Source: Butyriboletus loyo (lineage: Eukaryota; Basidiomycota; Agaricomycetes; Boletales; Boletaceae). From it: 60,405 nucleotides of DNA. Each line of letters begins with the position of its first letter. Position 1 is the first letter of the stretch. This document shows, in pieces, positions 22,152 through 34,926 of this stretch. The notes beneath the pieces are model-generated. The model was not told where the DNA came from, made no database searches, and saw nothing but the letters and a program-made list of their open reading frames with translations. The DNA lies in assembly GCA_038093515.1 (NCBI GenBank), contig JBBPSI010000154.1:1-60405 (forward strand), given 5' to 3'. The translations under genes were made by a program, and so were the position numbers.

Positions 22152-23236
22152 ATGCACGTCCAATCCGCATTGTACTCCAGATCCAGCACCGCGGTCAACA
22201 GTAGTAGCAGCAGCGGAGGCGTACAGGAGAGCACTATAATCTTCATCGTCGTCGGTGTAGGTTGGTCGTGTTCATTCGTTGTGCCTTGCTAGCTTGTTCG
22301 ACGATGAGTTATTCACGTCGCCACACAATACGGTCACGAAGACCGAGGCTGCATTGTACACTGTCATCGGTGTACGCTCCTAGACGAACGAGACGTTTCC
22401 CTTTCGCTGTGAATCTCTTGTTGCTTGGTGACTTTCGTATAAGCAACCTTGCAGCGCTTTTTCACTCCAAACTTTGCATTCTACCATCGAAGTTGTCTGG
22501 CTAACGCTTTTCATCCTCTGCAGCCTGTTTACTCGTGATCCTGATCGGCTTCTTCTTCGTAAGTCGCCGACGTCATGCATCCAACGCTGCCCCGAGTGTC
22601 TCTAGTTTGCCCCCGCAACATTTACCACTCACCCATCCACATCGTCCTCGGCGCGAACGCGACTATTGGAAGATTTGGAAAATATGGTGTCACACTAGCA
22701 CCAACCTTCCCACCACTGCCGATTCGCCTACTGTACAGGTATTCCCCGTCCCAGTCACGATCACCAGCCCATCCCCGATCATATATGCCAGAGATGATTC
22801 AAAAACTGATCCCCCGATCGTATCGCGGCCCTCACAAAGCCGCCGCGTCACTTCTCTCTCAGTAACCACCTCCTTCTCACACTCGCACATCACTCAGGAG
22901 GAGTTGAACAACTTTCGTCTTTCCGCGTACGACCTCGATGGCGATCTGGAGACAGAGATGTTGAACAGCGCCACGGATGATGTCTGGTCTGGTCAAGCTC
23001 TAGCTGTAGAGGATGGCTGTAGAGGTGTGGGTGTGGGAGAAACTATCGAAGCGGGGGCCAATGCCATTGAGGGCAGTGCTGAGGGTGACGTTCCTCCCAG
23101 CCCTACCAGCCAATGGAGGGGTGGTGATTACGAGAACTTGGGAGTTTGTCAAAGCGTGGCGCCTGGTAGTAACGGCGTTAAAGGAGACGTGCTCGAGGTC
23201 GATAAGGTAGCTATGGGGACACAAACACTTCCATGA
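22152..23236 (+). CDS. Ser-rich single-pass membrane protein, unknown function
   Basis: Exons 22152-22254 and 22524-23236 join at a phase-1 intron to 271 residues. A short Ser-rich outer part (SSSSSGG) is followed by one transmembrane helix that is split by the intron (STIIFIVV joined to ACLLVILIGFFF), then a stop-transfer SRRRH and a long low-complexity inner tail with Pro/Ser/Thr runs and acidic stretches. This layout is common in fungal cell-surface sensors and Skg6/Mid2-like proteins, but I see no specific domain. The frame is open upstream, so the outer part could be longer. Second-exon coding is well supported; function is not. Confidence 0.55.
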
Positions 23237-23683
23237 CAGTGTTGGGACTCTGTTGGATGTGGTCACAGGCATGCCTGAGTACATAGCTGTATTTTCACTA
23301 AAGATATCGCTCAGGAGGCCGTGTGATTCCTATATAATTCAGTTCGAGGCAATTATTGTTTCGCCTTCGATGTATGGTCGGTTCACCGCGTCGGGGATCT
23401 GTTTCGAGCCGGTGACCTAGCCTACAATGTGTTGTCAGTGGGTCCGAGTCCACGTACAATAGTAGTGGTGTGGCTGTCATTTTCTTGCGCAACTAAGAGA
23501 ACCAGGCTTCAATGACATGTTCTCAGTGATCACAACAACTTGGGTGGAAACATCATCGTTCCAAGTTTGCAGCTTTTCTACTACTCGAAGTCGACGGTCC
23601 GTTGATCCTTAGAACATCAGTATTACGTAACGCTACCCTAAGCCTGATGCAAAGCTTCCTCTCCTTATACCTCATCCACGCGA
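23237..23683. other. intergenic
   Basis: 3' region of the membrane-protein gene and promoter of rpap1. Nothing recognised. Confidence 0.5.
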
Positions 23684-26600
23684 ATGTCTACTCATGAGCG
23701 TCCGTTGGTAGGCTCCGTTTTCGAGCGCAAAACGTCTCGCACGTTGTCTGTGCCTTCTTCCAGGTTCGCTGGGACGCCAGGAACAGGGTTCCCAGCCGCC
23801 CAGCATCGATTCAAGAGCGCCTTTGCACGCGCTCGGGATGAGGGCAATGTCGGAGGGTCAAGGCAGATTCACGTACCATCTGTCGTGTCAAAGAACCCGA
23901 AAGCCCATTTACCTGTCGCACCGACATCACCGATCATCGACTCGAAACCCATTCCAACCGATGCCGATGCCCTCCGTCGCCAGATCCACGAAGAGAATGC
24001 GCGGACGATTGGACGTATGAGCGAAGCCGAGATTGAGCAGGAGAAGCGTGCGGTTTTGGAACAGCTGGGAGACGGTACGGAGCAGTTGCTGAGGCGCGTT
24101 CAAGTGGCACGACGGCGGAAAGAGGCGAAGGAGAAGGAGGCGCAGGCGCAGGCCGAGCTAGAAGAGCGAGCTGCGCAAGAGGTGCGGGGGGGAGTTGGAT
24201 TCGTGATCAGCGGCGATGATGCTCGTCGGACGGCTGAACACGACCGTGACCACGAACACCTAACTCTCGTTGCTTCCCCTTCCCCACGTCGCGGGTTGGC
24301 CACCAGACCAGGCGTTCTCCGAGTCAAGAGTCTCGAGAATATAGGACAATCAGGTAAGATCTACCCTGGTCGACGATGACTTGCTCTCTCACTGGAAGTT
24401 CAAACTTTCAGTGCCATCGCCCTTGCCTGTGACCAGCAGCACACGTCCCTCCAGTCGGACAGGTCGCAGATTGCGCTTTGCAGAGGTAACCCCAGACAAT
24501 GTGCACGTGTACGAATCGGCGCCTGTATCGCCCAAACGAACCGTCCTCGCGCTCCCACCCCCTCCAGATACGAAAGACGATTCGATCGTGTCTCTGGGTA
24601 CGTTCCGCGAGGACGTTGTTCCATCCAAGCGACCCCACCCAAGCGACAGTCCCACTATAACCCAATTCACACGCGTCCCAAAAGACGACGACGAGCCAGA
24701 GGAGGGTACTCCCGAGTACATACGTCGACGATACTTTCCAAGCGTGCCTGCCAATGAACCGAGCGTCGCATGGATGGAGGCTCCCCCCCGAGAGACAACA
24801 AACACATCTGCCCCCCGATTCGATCTTCGCGGTGCCCCGATACCAGCCTCTCTTTCTGCCTCGTTACCGTCCCATCTGGGACTACATCATCATGCGGAAG
24901 GTAGCAGTGCCGGATACACCATCGACGACATTTTTCTCCTGACTCGATCGACCATTCCTGCCCAGCAGGCTTCAATGCTTGGCATCCTAGCTAAAATTGC
25001 CCGTCGTCTAGGTCGGCAAGTGCGACATTCTGGTAGCCCGGAAAAAAATGTCGTGTTCGCTGGTCAAGAGGGTGAACTTCGAAAGCGCATCCTTGCCGCT
25101 GGCTTGGCTGCCATCGGTCAGATCGGAAGTCTCGGTGCGCGCGCGGTCGAGGTTGTGTGGGAGTGTCTTGTCGAGTGGGATAGGGCGACGAGTGAAGTGG
25201 AGGGTGTAGAGCTCGCTCTCGCTCCCGAAGTCGTCTCGCTGCTACAGCTCGATTATTTCTTGCCGCGGATCACGGACGTATTGTCGCATGCCGCTCTTCC
25301 TCCCGAGTCATTGGCGCAACTGCTGGCAGTCGTCCACTGGCTTGCTCAGCAATCCAACCAAGTCGCGGATATGATCACCAACACCTCCCGTCTCGTCCCG
25401 ACGATCCTCAACACGTTTCTCCTGACACCCATTCCGCCCAAGGAAGAGTCTGTACCCCCCAACCCCCTTGCCCTCCAGTTGCTGATCACCCTCGCTTCTG
25501 CATCACGTTCAAACGCATCGGCACTGCTCGACCCCGCGGATGCACTGCTTCGATTTGTCACCCTCCTTCCACCTTCGTCACCTTATTCACCTGCCCTTAC
25601 CACCACGCTTCTGACGTATACACTCCAGTTCTACACCACCCTATCGTCGTACGGTCTCTACTCTCATATCGCTACCACAGCCTCGCAAATCTTTACCGCG
25701 CTCGCCTCGTATATTCTCTCTAGTCCCCCATCCCCTCATGAAAGCGCGGACGTATCCGGTTCGGCGTATAAACAACTCCGTATAGCTTGGGTGTCCCTTA
25801 TCGAAACATGGACTGTCTGTGCGACCGATCCGCATGCGACGAGTCCGCCACACGAGATACTCTGGAGCCAAGTATGTGCCTGGGGATGGGCAACAGACGT
25901 GCGGAGGCTCAGGGAGGGACTGGGGAACGAGAGATCCGACTGGGCAGTCCACGTAGCGATATGGGATGCTGAAGCCGCATGGCTCGAAGGCGCCCGGATC
26001 AACGGCATCAAGGGCGGCGAAGAAGAGCGAGAAGAGGCGTTACGCATTCTCAGGAATACCTTCGCAGCCAAAAATGGAACTGAGTTTGGGATTTTACGGT
26101 GCGCGATGGAGGCAGTACAGGGTGATCTTGCGGAAGGGGGTCCGGCTACGACCCAGGATGGAGAACGCGTGCTGAAATCGCTCGCGGGCGCAGGTACCGT
26201 CCTCGCTTCTGCACTCCGTCTGTGGCTAGCCTGTCTTCCACCTCTCAACGACGGTTTACCACTGTCCATACCCCCATTTGCGCTTCCGTTGAGCGACCTC
26301 TCTGCGCTCTCTGCGGCGCTTGTCAAACACCCGATCTGGTCCCTTCCTTTGACCCTCAGTGCAGCACATCTGCGGGTGTATCTACGCCCTCTGACGCGCT
26401 TTGTTACCCACTTTCATCGTGTCTCGCGGCACATCCCTGGTACGACCCCCCAGTTATGGTTCGCCCAGGCTCTCGTGTTCCTGTCTTGCCTTCTCCCAGG
26501 GGACGAATCTCACGCACTCACCATGCTCGATGCATTTCTGCTCGTCACGCCGCAATTTGTTGGCGTCGACCCTGAAAACCTTTGTCAGGATATCCACATG

Positions 26601-27360
26601 GACGTCCTCCGACCGTTTTTTGAGTACACGGTGCGACCTGAGGGGGAGGTGTATGTGGCGCCACTTCGACCGAACACGGAGAGCATCTCACGATCCTCGA
26701 CCCTCCGTCTTCCCCCTTCGCTCTCTCCTTTGTCGCACAATTCTGGATCAGGTGATGGTGACGACACCAGTGGGCACCCAACGCGCACATTTGCAGCTGG
26801 CCTCCCGCTCACACACGACTTTTTGTTCACTCCGCTATCACACCTCTTACGCTCTGGAACCTCGCCAGTCTTTCGTGCCCTTCCGGGTGACTGGACTGCA
26901 AGCGAAGTGGATGTGGTGCGTGCGACGCTGTTGTTGGTGTATGCGGCGCGCAGGGTGCTGATCGTACATGAACTGGAGAGGTTCGTGCATGGCGCGTCGG
27001 ATGTGGTGTTTGCGTGCATGCGGGTGTGTATGCTTGAGCACGGTGTTGGAGGAACGGAGGTGGAGGTGTTTAGGGATGGGGGGGTGGAAAAGTTGATGGC
27101 CTGGTTGCTCGAGCCCTTGACCGTGCGCGGACGTGGCAGTGGGGGTAGTTGGTACGCGATGACACCCCACGCTCGCTCGCTCGAAGATACATCAGCGCCC
27201 TACCTCGGTTCGACGCCGTTTTACCAGTTTTATACGGACCTGGTGGCGTTGTACGGTGCGGTGTCGTTTGGGCACCGAACGTTTGCGGCGTTGGTGGTGA
27301 CCCCGCTGGCGATGCGCTATGCAGTGGATTATCGACGAGCATTGTGGTGTGGCGGGGATG

Positions 27361-27403
<43 letters not shown>

Positions 27404-28013
27404 CCCCGGTTCCGGACACGCTGATAGTGGGGGAGCGGGCTTGGGGGATGTCGTGAAGAACGTGCGTATCTCGGTCGAGGATGTGATCTGTACGGTCGAC
27501 AAGGGAGGGGACCCGCGGGAGTACTTGTACCCGATCGAGCGGGACCTCGGGATTTTGGGTGCGTATGTGGCGGCGTTGGTTGCGCGCGATGGGGGTGGGG
27601 TGGAAGGCTTCTTGAGGTTCGTGGCAGTGCACCATATCGCGTGCACGGTATGGGGTGACTTGGACTTGGAAGCCGACACGCGCGTGGATGTGGGGGAGGG
27701 TGAAGACGGGAGAGAAGAGAAGGCGGCGGCAGAGGCGGAGGCGCAGGTGAAACGACGAGAAGAGATGCGAGCGAGGTTGTTGAGGGTGGTGCTCGTGCAT
27801 GGGGAGGCAGACATGGTGAGGGATGTGGTGCTGTATCGGCAGCGTTCGCGGGGGGCGTTGATGTGGCCCCCGACGTGTTATCGGGATCGCGAGGGCGAGG
27901 GCGAGGATGCTGTTGGGTGGCGAGAAGAACGAGTTGGGTTCGTGCGGCGGGCTATGGGGGAAGGCGCAGCGGATCGGGTGGGGGCCTTGTTGATGCCCAA
28001 TTGCAAGACATAG
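23684..28013 (+). CDS. rpap1: RNA polymerase II-associated protein 1 (RPAP1/Rba50)
   Basis: Two exons, 23684-24353 and 24412-28013, give 1423 residues. RPAP1 helps assemble RNA polymerase II in the cytoplasm before import. The N-terminal RPAP1_N helix is at about residues 100-130 (IHEENARTIGRMSEAEIEQE, then a Leu-rich turn), followed by a charged Ala/Glu/Lys coiled coil. The RPAP1_C signature is FDLRGAPI...LGLHHHAEGSSAGYTIDDIFLL. The remainder is a long alpha-helical, HEAT-like region rich in Leu, Pro and Ser/Thr, typical of the family. Near the C-terminus a Gly-Ser run (27360-27412) reflects a coding hexanucleotide repeat. Codon use in the last kilobase is strongly G-rich. Confidence 0.9.
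27360..27402 (+). repeat. coding hexanucleotide repeat (GGCTCT)n
   Basis: About seven perfect copies of a 6-bp unit inside rpap1, encoding alternating Gly and Ser. It keeps the reading frame at any copy number. Confidence 0.9.
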
Positions 28014-28480
28014 AGGCGGAAGGTAATTTTTTAGATGGCATGTAATCTATGGATTTCACGAGTACGCTACGTGCAAAGGCAGTGCTAATAAATAAGTTGG
28101 ACGGGTGCGCATGAGAGACCGCGGGTACGTTCTCATCGGGCCACCTGTTGGCTGTCGTTACAGATCGACGCGAGCATGGAGTGCCGTCGCACGCCAGTAT
28201 TCCCAGCTTCGACTACCGGGCTCGGTGGGTGGTGAAAACGACATACGAAGAACACCGAGGGTTCGTCACAAAGCAGTCATCGCAAAAGGGGTTTCAGGTT
28301 CAAGGATATCGATGGCGACTACAGTCACGCATGTGCTTAGAAAAATTCTCAACATCACAAGAACGAATTCTGTCAAAGGTGCTGCACAGAGGGGTTTTCG
28401 AGGGTACGAAAGGGGTTGATCCCCAGGACTCGGACAGGAAAAAGATGGGGACGCGACGTCGCTGAGCGCTGAACGTTGAA
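28014..28480. other. intergenic
   Basis: 3' region of rpap1. No coding frame recognised. Confidence 0.5.
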
Positions 28481-28484
28481 CGAG

Positions 28485-29153
28485 GTACTGGAAAGTGAAA
28501 TTCAGGGAGCCCCTTCCCTTCCCACACGCTTGAGCTGTGGTGTGATCTGATAATGCTCTGAAGGCGGGAAGAGCTCGAAAAGAAGCGTGTTATACGGTAC
28601 GTATGGGCCATGGAGATCACTCTCTTCGTGGGTGGAGAGGTCCACGAGCGAGAACTGTTCGATAACGCTTTCCGACCAAGTTATGTCTAGAAAACGAAAG
28701 GTAGAGATTTAATCAAGGAGAGTGATCTACCTTTGTGGGTAACTCCGAGGGCGTGACCTGCCGTGCGCGCGAGTGTTGAGGGAACGCACGTCTAAGGCGA
28801 CGAGCGGGAGACTATCTGCGAGAGAGTTGATGTGGGGCGCACCAATAGTTCTGTTTCAGTGACATTGAAGCTGGGAACTTCTCCTGCGAGGTTATCCATT
28901 AGGACAAGCGCAACCGTTGTATCGGCAGCGCTCGCAGAGGAATTCGAGTGCCATACATGTACTGCAGGGGTGGCGAGAGGGTGGCGGTTCGGACCTTGCT
29001 GATAATAAGCAACTGGTATTCGTGCGGGCGGAGGGGGAGGACACCGCAGAGCGTGTATGAGCGTTGTTGATACACACATCGTAGCAAACAAGTAGACAGC
29101 GTTTCAAAGTGGCGAGGGACATATCGTTGACTGCGCCCAGCCGTATCCAACAT
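28485..29153 (-). CDS. possible spliced gene, unknown function
   Basis: The minus strand holds at least two protein-like blocks joined by a plausible intron (GTAGAT...TTTCTAG, about 28680-28728): an upstream block around 28790-29150 and a downstream block at about 28502-28680 containing TWSESVIEQF, VDLSTHEE and LLFELFPPSEHYQITPQLK before a stop. The downstream block has the amphipathic look of a real C-terminal exon. The frame of the upstream block could not be fixed with confidence and I do not recognise a family. It lies downstream of rpap1 in convergent orientation. Confidence 0.3.
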
Positions 29154-29211
29154 AACGGACTATCGCATAGGAATGTAATTTCTTGTCAATGACAATTTAC
29201 AAATCGCGGTC

Positions 29212-29916
29212 CTACAGTTTACCCACAGCTTCCAGTTTAACGAGCAATTCGGCATAGTATGCTTTGAGTTCGTCCATGGAAGGTTTCTTTGCTGGCCAGC
29301 ATTCAGGGAGAAAGACAATACCCTCACTCTCGTTGGGTTTGGGGATGACGTGGAAATGGACGTGGTCCACCTCTTGGTGTGCTAAACGTCCGTTGTTCTG
29401 TGTCATGTGAAGCATGTGAGTGGGGCTCAGTAAACAGGTACGAAAACAAACCTGAAGAACGTTGTAATTCTCGAGTCCCTGTGCGAGGGCGATCTTCTTG
29501 GCGATAGGGAGTGCATCAGCGAGGTATTCATCCGAAAGCTCGTGCATTTTTACGGTGTGGTCTGTTTGTTTTGTATCATGGGTCAGGGTCAACTGTGGGG
29601 AGATTGATTACCTTTCGGGATGACGAGGGCGTGGCCTTGGGAGAGTGGGCCGATATCGAGGAAGGCGTATCTAAGACGGCCGACTGTTAAGGTTTTTGGA
29701 GAGAGAGGAGGAGATGTGATGCGTACGAAAGGCTGGTCTCGACAAGCTTGAAACTGGGTATGTCGCCTGTGGGGTGGAATGAGGATGGTCAAGGTAGACG
29801 TGGCGAAGGTAGGAACCTTTGATGATCTTACAAAAGATGCAGCTGGCGAGAGATCTGTGCTAACGATTCTCAGAAATAAGATCGACGAATAAATGGTTTG
29901 CTTGCCTTGCTGCCAT
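29212..29916 (-). CDS. hnt1: HIT-family nucleotide hydrolase Hnt1/HINT
   Basis: Several small exons encode [89 protein letters not shown] and a C-terminal LKAYYAELLVKLEAVGKL. The Cys-x-x-Cys at the start and the HxHxH catalytic triad (HVHFH) identify the Hint branch of the HIT family, purine nucleoside phosphoramidases acting in cytosol and nucleus. The stop is at 29212-29214. The start is uncertain: ATG 29914-29916 (MAARQ) is the likely first codon, but the first splice junction was not fixed. The gene is divergent from gsh2 with only about 130 bp between the start codons, so the two probably share a promoter. Confidence 0.85.
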
Positions 29917-30048
29917 CGTCGAAGTCGAGGAGATTCAGGGGAAGGAGAGAGGAACCGGTGTAGATGGTCACGTAATACTATCTTATCATTGATAAATGCT
30001 TCCGTTATCAAGTCATTTTATCAGTCTTTCTCATCGCCGTCGACGACG

Positions 30049-31857
30049 ATGAGCACGTTCGATTTTTCGCAATGGCCACCGACACTCACTGACATACAAC
30101 TCGAGTCCCTCACACACCACGCCACTACCTACGCCCTCGCACACGGCCTCACCTACCTCCCACCCGCTCCCTCCCAGCCACCTTCGCCCTCCTCGGCCAT
30201 CCACGCCCCAATATCGCTCCTACCTGCCCCCGTCCCGCGCGATCTCTTTCAGAAAGCACAGAGGCTACAGTCTGTCTATAACATTCTGTATGCGCGCGTC
30301 GCTGTCGATGTCGGTTTCTTGGACCGGGTAATGGGTGCAGAGGTGGGCGTCGGGCAGGCGGACGAGTTTGTGAGAAGGTTATGGCACGGGTGGAAAGAGA
30401 TCAGAGAGGAAGGGATCGTCCAGGTGATGACTCGTTGCGTTGTGTTTGAAAGCAGAGCCGCTCAAAGACGCTATCTAGCCTTTGCATCTGGGTCTCTTTC
30501 GCTCAGACTATCTCCTCCATACTGGCACAGGCCATGCGCTCAGTCTGAAACAGGTAGAGTTTAACACGATATCATCCTCATTCGGTACACTTTCCGATAG
30601 GGTCAGTGCAATGCATAGGTGTGGACCATCACGATGTTCACCGGAGTTGATGCGGAACTGCGGTTTAGATACCTCTACGCACTGACGGATTATTACCATC
30701 TATCACCTTACCTGAGGCCAGAGAACTTTCCCAGAAATGGTGCCACCTCAGGACTAGCTCAAGGCCTCGCAGAAGCACACAACGCATATGGTGTGCAAAG
30801 GTACCCAGTTCCCTACTCCATCCACTCTCACTCACCTCTTTTTAGCGCATATATCCTGTTCGTCGTACAGCCAAACGAGCGCAACGTCTTCGACCAACGT
30901 TGGCTTGAATACGAATTATTAGAAAAGTGCGTCCCTACTCTCCACGCACTCGTGATACGCCCCTCACGCTCAATCATCAGACACTCCATCCGCGTCGTCC
31001 GCCAGACCCTCCTCGAGCTTGCCACCTCCGCATCAGTCTCCGGTCCCTCCCGTACCCTCCTTCTCACCCTTGCCACTAATTCTAATTCCGACCCGATCGA
31101 GATATCGACGGTCTACTTCCGCGCGGGGTACGTTCCGACTGACTTTTCCACCGAAACGCACTGGGCGGCACGTTTCATCCTCGAACGAAGCCGCGCGATC
31201 AAGTGTCCGACTATACCCCTCCAACTGGCAGGTGGGAAAAAGGTACAGGAGGCATTAAGCCAGCCTGGCGTTGTCGAGCAGTTCTTTCCTACCTTGGAGT
31301 CAAGTGCCGCTGCCTCGGCGGTGGTGGAGCTTCGGGAGACGTGGGTGCCAATGTGGGCACTTGATACAGAGAACAAACCCGCTCTCTCCACTTCTCTTCT
31401 GGACATAGAGAGGAAACTGGGGGAACCCCTCGGGACGACCCTCGCACGTAAACACGCCGACGAACTTGTGCTCAAACCACAACGCGAAGGTGGCGGGAAC
31501 AACATCTACAAGGGAGATATCCCTGCGTTTTTGGATGGACTTTCGGAGGAGGAACGAAAGGCGTGGATTGCGATGGCGTTGATTGTGCCCCCGGCTGGGG
31601 TAGGGTCTTATCTCGTGCGTGCGATGTCCAGTGCGGATGGGGCTAAGAAGCATGAAACGTTAGTCCGGGCGGAGACGATATCCGAGTTAGGTACATTTGG
31701 TTGGGCGTTGTTTGGAAAGGACGAAGGAATGGGAGTCATACGGAAGGAACGGGGTGATGTGGGATGGTTGATGCGGACGAAAGGGGTGGAGAGTAACGAG
31801 GGGGGCGTGGCGGCTGGGTTTTCGGTGTTGGATTCGGTGGTGCTCATCGATGGGTGA
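30049..31857 (+). CDS. gsh2: glutathione synthetase
   Basis: Exons 30049-30423, 30479-30618, 30669-30800 and 30846-31857 sum to 1659 nt, 552 residues. It joins gamma-Glu-Cys to glycine with ATP, the last step of glutathione synthesis in the cytosol. Family motifs in order: LGLFRSDYLLH, LKQVEFNTISSSFG, ILFVVQPNERNVFDQRW, VYFRAGYVPTDF, ARFILERSRAIKCPTIP, LAGGKKVQEAL, ADELVLKPQREGGGNNIYKGDIP (the Gly-rich ATP loop), and ELGTFGWALFG near the end. The N-terminal 70 residues are Pro/Ser-rich, making it somewhat longer than yeast Gsh2. Confidence 0.93.
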
Positions 31858-32375
31858 TTGGTTGGAAACGAAAGGTGGGAGTTTCGGCACAGTCATCGGA
31901 CGTGCTGAATCTCGGGTTGCGCTGCGTGCGCGCGTTGATTTATGACAGATTACACTGAAGCCATCTCGTCGGCTGTAAAATCTGTCGGTAAGAATGGAAT
32001 GGCATATGCGAACGAGTTACATACCCAATATTCCAGTCTGCAGAGGGGCAGAGACCGTCTTTTTCCGCGGTTAATCGCGAGCATCGGGTTCGTATGTCAA
32101 CTGAAACCATCCCGATATTCGCCCTTGCACCCGTACTATGAGCCCGGTTGCAACGTCTCCGATCTTGATCCGGCTCTGACAATCACACACTTACTACCAA
32201 GGACGCTAAATTTACTTGCAGCTTGGCGTTCACAGCTTACAGAAATTTGTTCCTTACCGCTCGGGCGGCCAAATTAACCCCTCTTGGTACCGGTCGTACT
32301 AGACATAAATCCATGGCAATATAAACAGACCGGCCAAACACAAACACCTCGCCCTCTCTTCGCTCGTAGGTGCTC
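31858..32375. other. intergenic
   Basis: Between gsh2 and the carboxylesterase gene. Apart from the TATA box listed separately nothing is recognised. Confidence 0.5.
32320..32325 (+). promoter_or_regulatory. TATA box of the carboxylesterase gene
   Basis: TATAAA lies 51 bp before the ATG at 32376, a usual spacing for fungal secreted-enzyme genes. Confidence 0.5.
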
Positions 32376-34926
32376 ATGTTGCAGAAAAGCGCGTCATTCT
32401 TGGTTTTCCTGGCTGTCTTGGGTCGTGTGACGGCTGGCCTTGTGCAGCCGCGTGCAGCACCGACGGTCACCCTCGACAGTGCGACCGTGACAGGTATAAC
32501 CTCTGGATACACCAACCAGTTCCTGGGCATTCCCTTTGCCCAACCCCCGTACGTCGATTGACCACAAACTCACCCAATCATTTTAAAAAAATCTTTCATC
32601 CGTCCAACTGAACCGATCTCCCCCGCCCCTCCGAAACAGGACGGGAAACCTCCGCTTCCAGCTACCACAGACGTTGCCGCCATACGACACCAGCTTCCCC
32701 GCAACGGGGTACGGTCCTGCGTGTCCTCAACAGGCACTCAATTTCATATTGCCGTCTGGTCTCCCCGCTGAGACGCTCGCGTACCTGGGCAACTTAATCC
32801 AGAACGTCGAATTCATTGCGGCAGAGGACTGTGCGTACGAGATCTTGTCATACACGCCACGTCCTCGGGTCCAAGGCTGAAGGAAAATGATTGACATAGG
32901 TCTGACATTGAACGTGATCGCCCCCATCAGCGCGACCCCAACCTCCAAGTTGCCCGTAGTGGTGGTGAGTGAGCTGTGCCCATCACGTTTCATCCCCGTT
33001 GCTAAGGAAATGATCCCTTGATCAGTGGATCTATGGGGGTGCGTTCGAAGCTGGCACTACGGAAATGTACGTGTGTGCGTTCCTGATCACGGGGATGATG
33101 GCCTTGATACACAGCGATGCGAGCGCAGTTACAACGGCAGCGTCATCGTAGAGAAAGCGATCTCGCTTAATGTCCCTGCCATATACGTCAGCATGAATTA
33201 TCGGTGAGTACTCTTGCACCCATGGATACTGCGAAAATCAGTGTTTGATCATGAGACATTGTGATCCCAAGCCTGAACGGTGAGCGTTCATGTGTGACAA
33301 TGCATAAACCTTCTGTTTACTGATCGTCGTGTGTTTAGCGTTTGGGTTCCTGGCGAGCCAACAAGTCAAGGATGCTGGCGTTGGGAATCTGGGACTCCAC
33401 GACCGTATGTGTTCCCCTCTCCCACATCATACTGTGCTTGTTCTAATAGATGGCGGATCAGAACGCCTAGCTCTCCGATGGATACAAAAATATATCTGCG
33501 CGTTCGGGGGTGATCCTGCCAAAGTCACCATGTAAGGACATCCTCTCGGACTGTGCTCTCCCCGCTATGCTGACAAAAACACTGCCATCACATCCAGCTG
33601 GGGCGAGAGTGCAGGTGCCATGTCCGTCGCCTTGCAAATGTTGACGAACGGAGGAAATCCCGACGGTCTTTTCCGTGGCGCATTCATGCAAAGTGGTTCG
33701 CCCCTTCCCGTGGGTGATATCACCCACGGACAGCCGTACTATGACGCCCTCGTTGCGGAGACGGGATGTTCTTATGCGACAGATACGTTGCAGTGTTTGC
33801 GCGGGGTACCGTACGAGACGTTGTTGACTGCCATGAACAAGTCTCCCGGGTTAACTTCCTATCAGGTACGTTTCTCTGGAAGAGCAGAGATTCAGACACG
33901 TGACGAGACTGACTGATGCCGACCTACGTACCGATATGATATATATGGTCTCAAAGTCGATCGTGCTGGCGTGGATGCCTCGCGTGGATGGGGTGTTCTT
34001 AACCGCCGACCCGCAAGATCTGGTCCAGCAGGGATCCGTTGCAGACGTACCATTCATCAACGGTACGTCGGAGGTCGTATTGTCTCTCTCCTGTCTCGTC
34101 TGATGGATCGATTACGAACGCGTGTGGTTCATAGGCGATTGTGATGACGAAGGGACATTATTCACCTTCCCAACCCTCAATATCACGTAAGCCACGCCAA
34201 AACGAATCCACATTCAAGCGATTCAACGCACTTTTCCCCTTAGGACGGACGCGCAATTAGAGGAATATCTCCGCACATATTTGCTTCCCAATGCATCGTC
34301 CTCCACGCTCGCGGAATTGATGAGGTATTACCCCTCGGATCCCATCTATGGGTCGCCATTCGGCACGGGCAATCTGAATGCGCTCACGCCGCAATTCAAG
34401 CGAATCGCTGCGCTTTTTGGGGATTTCACTTTTCAAGCGCCACGACGGTTCTTCCTACGGAATCGATCTGGGAAGCAGAACATCTGGACGTACGGTACGT
34501 TGTTCTACCATTCCTATGGCGTCGTGGATCTTAAAGGTCGCCTTCTTTCTTTCTTTCTTTCTTTCTTTCTTTGGCCAGTGAGTAAACGATTCAAGGCCGT
34601 TCCTGTTCTCGGTGCCGTGAGTCAGAAAGACAACCGGTTCTCTCGTATGCGCTAAACTGCCTCTTCACGCATCACAGCTCCATGGATCCGACCTGCAATA
34701 CGTCTACAACGGCTCCGACATAGCCTCTTACCTCGTCCGTTTCGTCGCGCATCTCGACCCCAACGTTGGGGAGAGCGTTGATCTGTATTGGCCCCGATAC
34801 GACGTCAGGAGGAAGAGGATGCTGGAATTTTTGGATGGATCGGTGCCGCAGGCGTTGACGAGGGATACGTATCGTGCCGAGGCCATGGCGTATTTGATGG
34901 AGGTGACGCTGGAGAACCCGATGTGA
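32376..34926 (+). CDS. secreted type-B carboxylesterase/lipase
   Basis: About eleven short exons encode an alpha/beta-hydrolase. A signal peptide (FLVFLAVLGRVTAG) is followed by QFLGIPFAQPP, LRFQLPQ, ED...LTLNVIAP, WIYGGAFEAG (oxyanion hole), FGFLAS, LRWIQKYICAFGGDPAKVT, WGESAGAMSV (nucleophile Ser in GESAG), FMQSGSP, a segment with the acid residue around DEGTLFTF, and LHGSDLQYV, where His is the likely third triad member. The order and the Cys positions match fungal carboxylesterases and Candida rugosa-type lipases that act on esters outside the cell. The C-terminus is LMEVTLENPM. Substrate cannot be told. Exon borders within 32560-34500 were judged by motif continuity only. Confidence 0.85.
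34543..34573 (+). repeat. (CTTT)n microsatellite in an intron
   Basis: Seven or more copies of CTTT just before a likely acceptor in the last third of the carboxylesterase gene. It may serve as the pyrimidine tract. Confidence 0.85.

Noticed and set aside
25736..27814. Long minus-strand frames opposite rpap1 (up to 202 codons)
   Set aside because: Antisense openings caused by GC-rich codon use of rpap1; low-complexity content.
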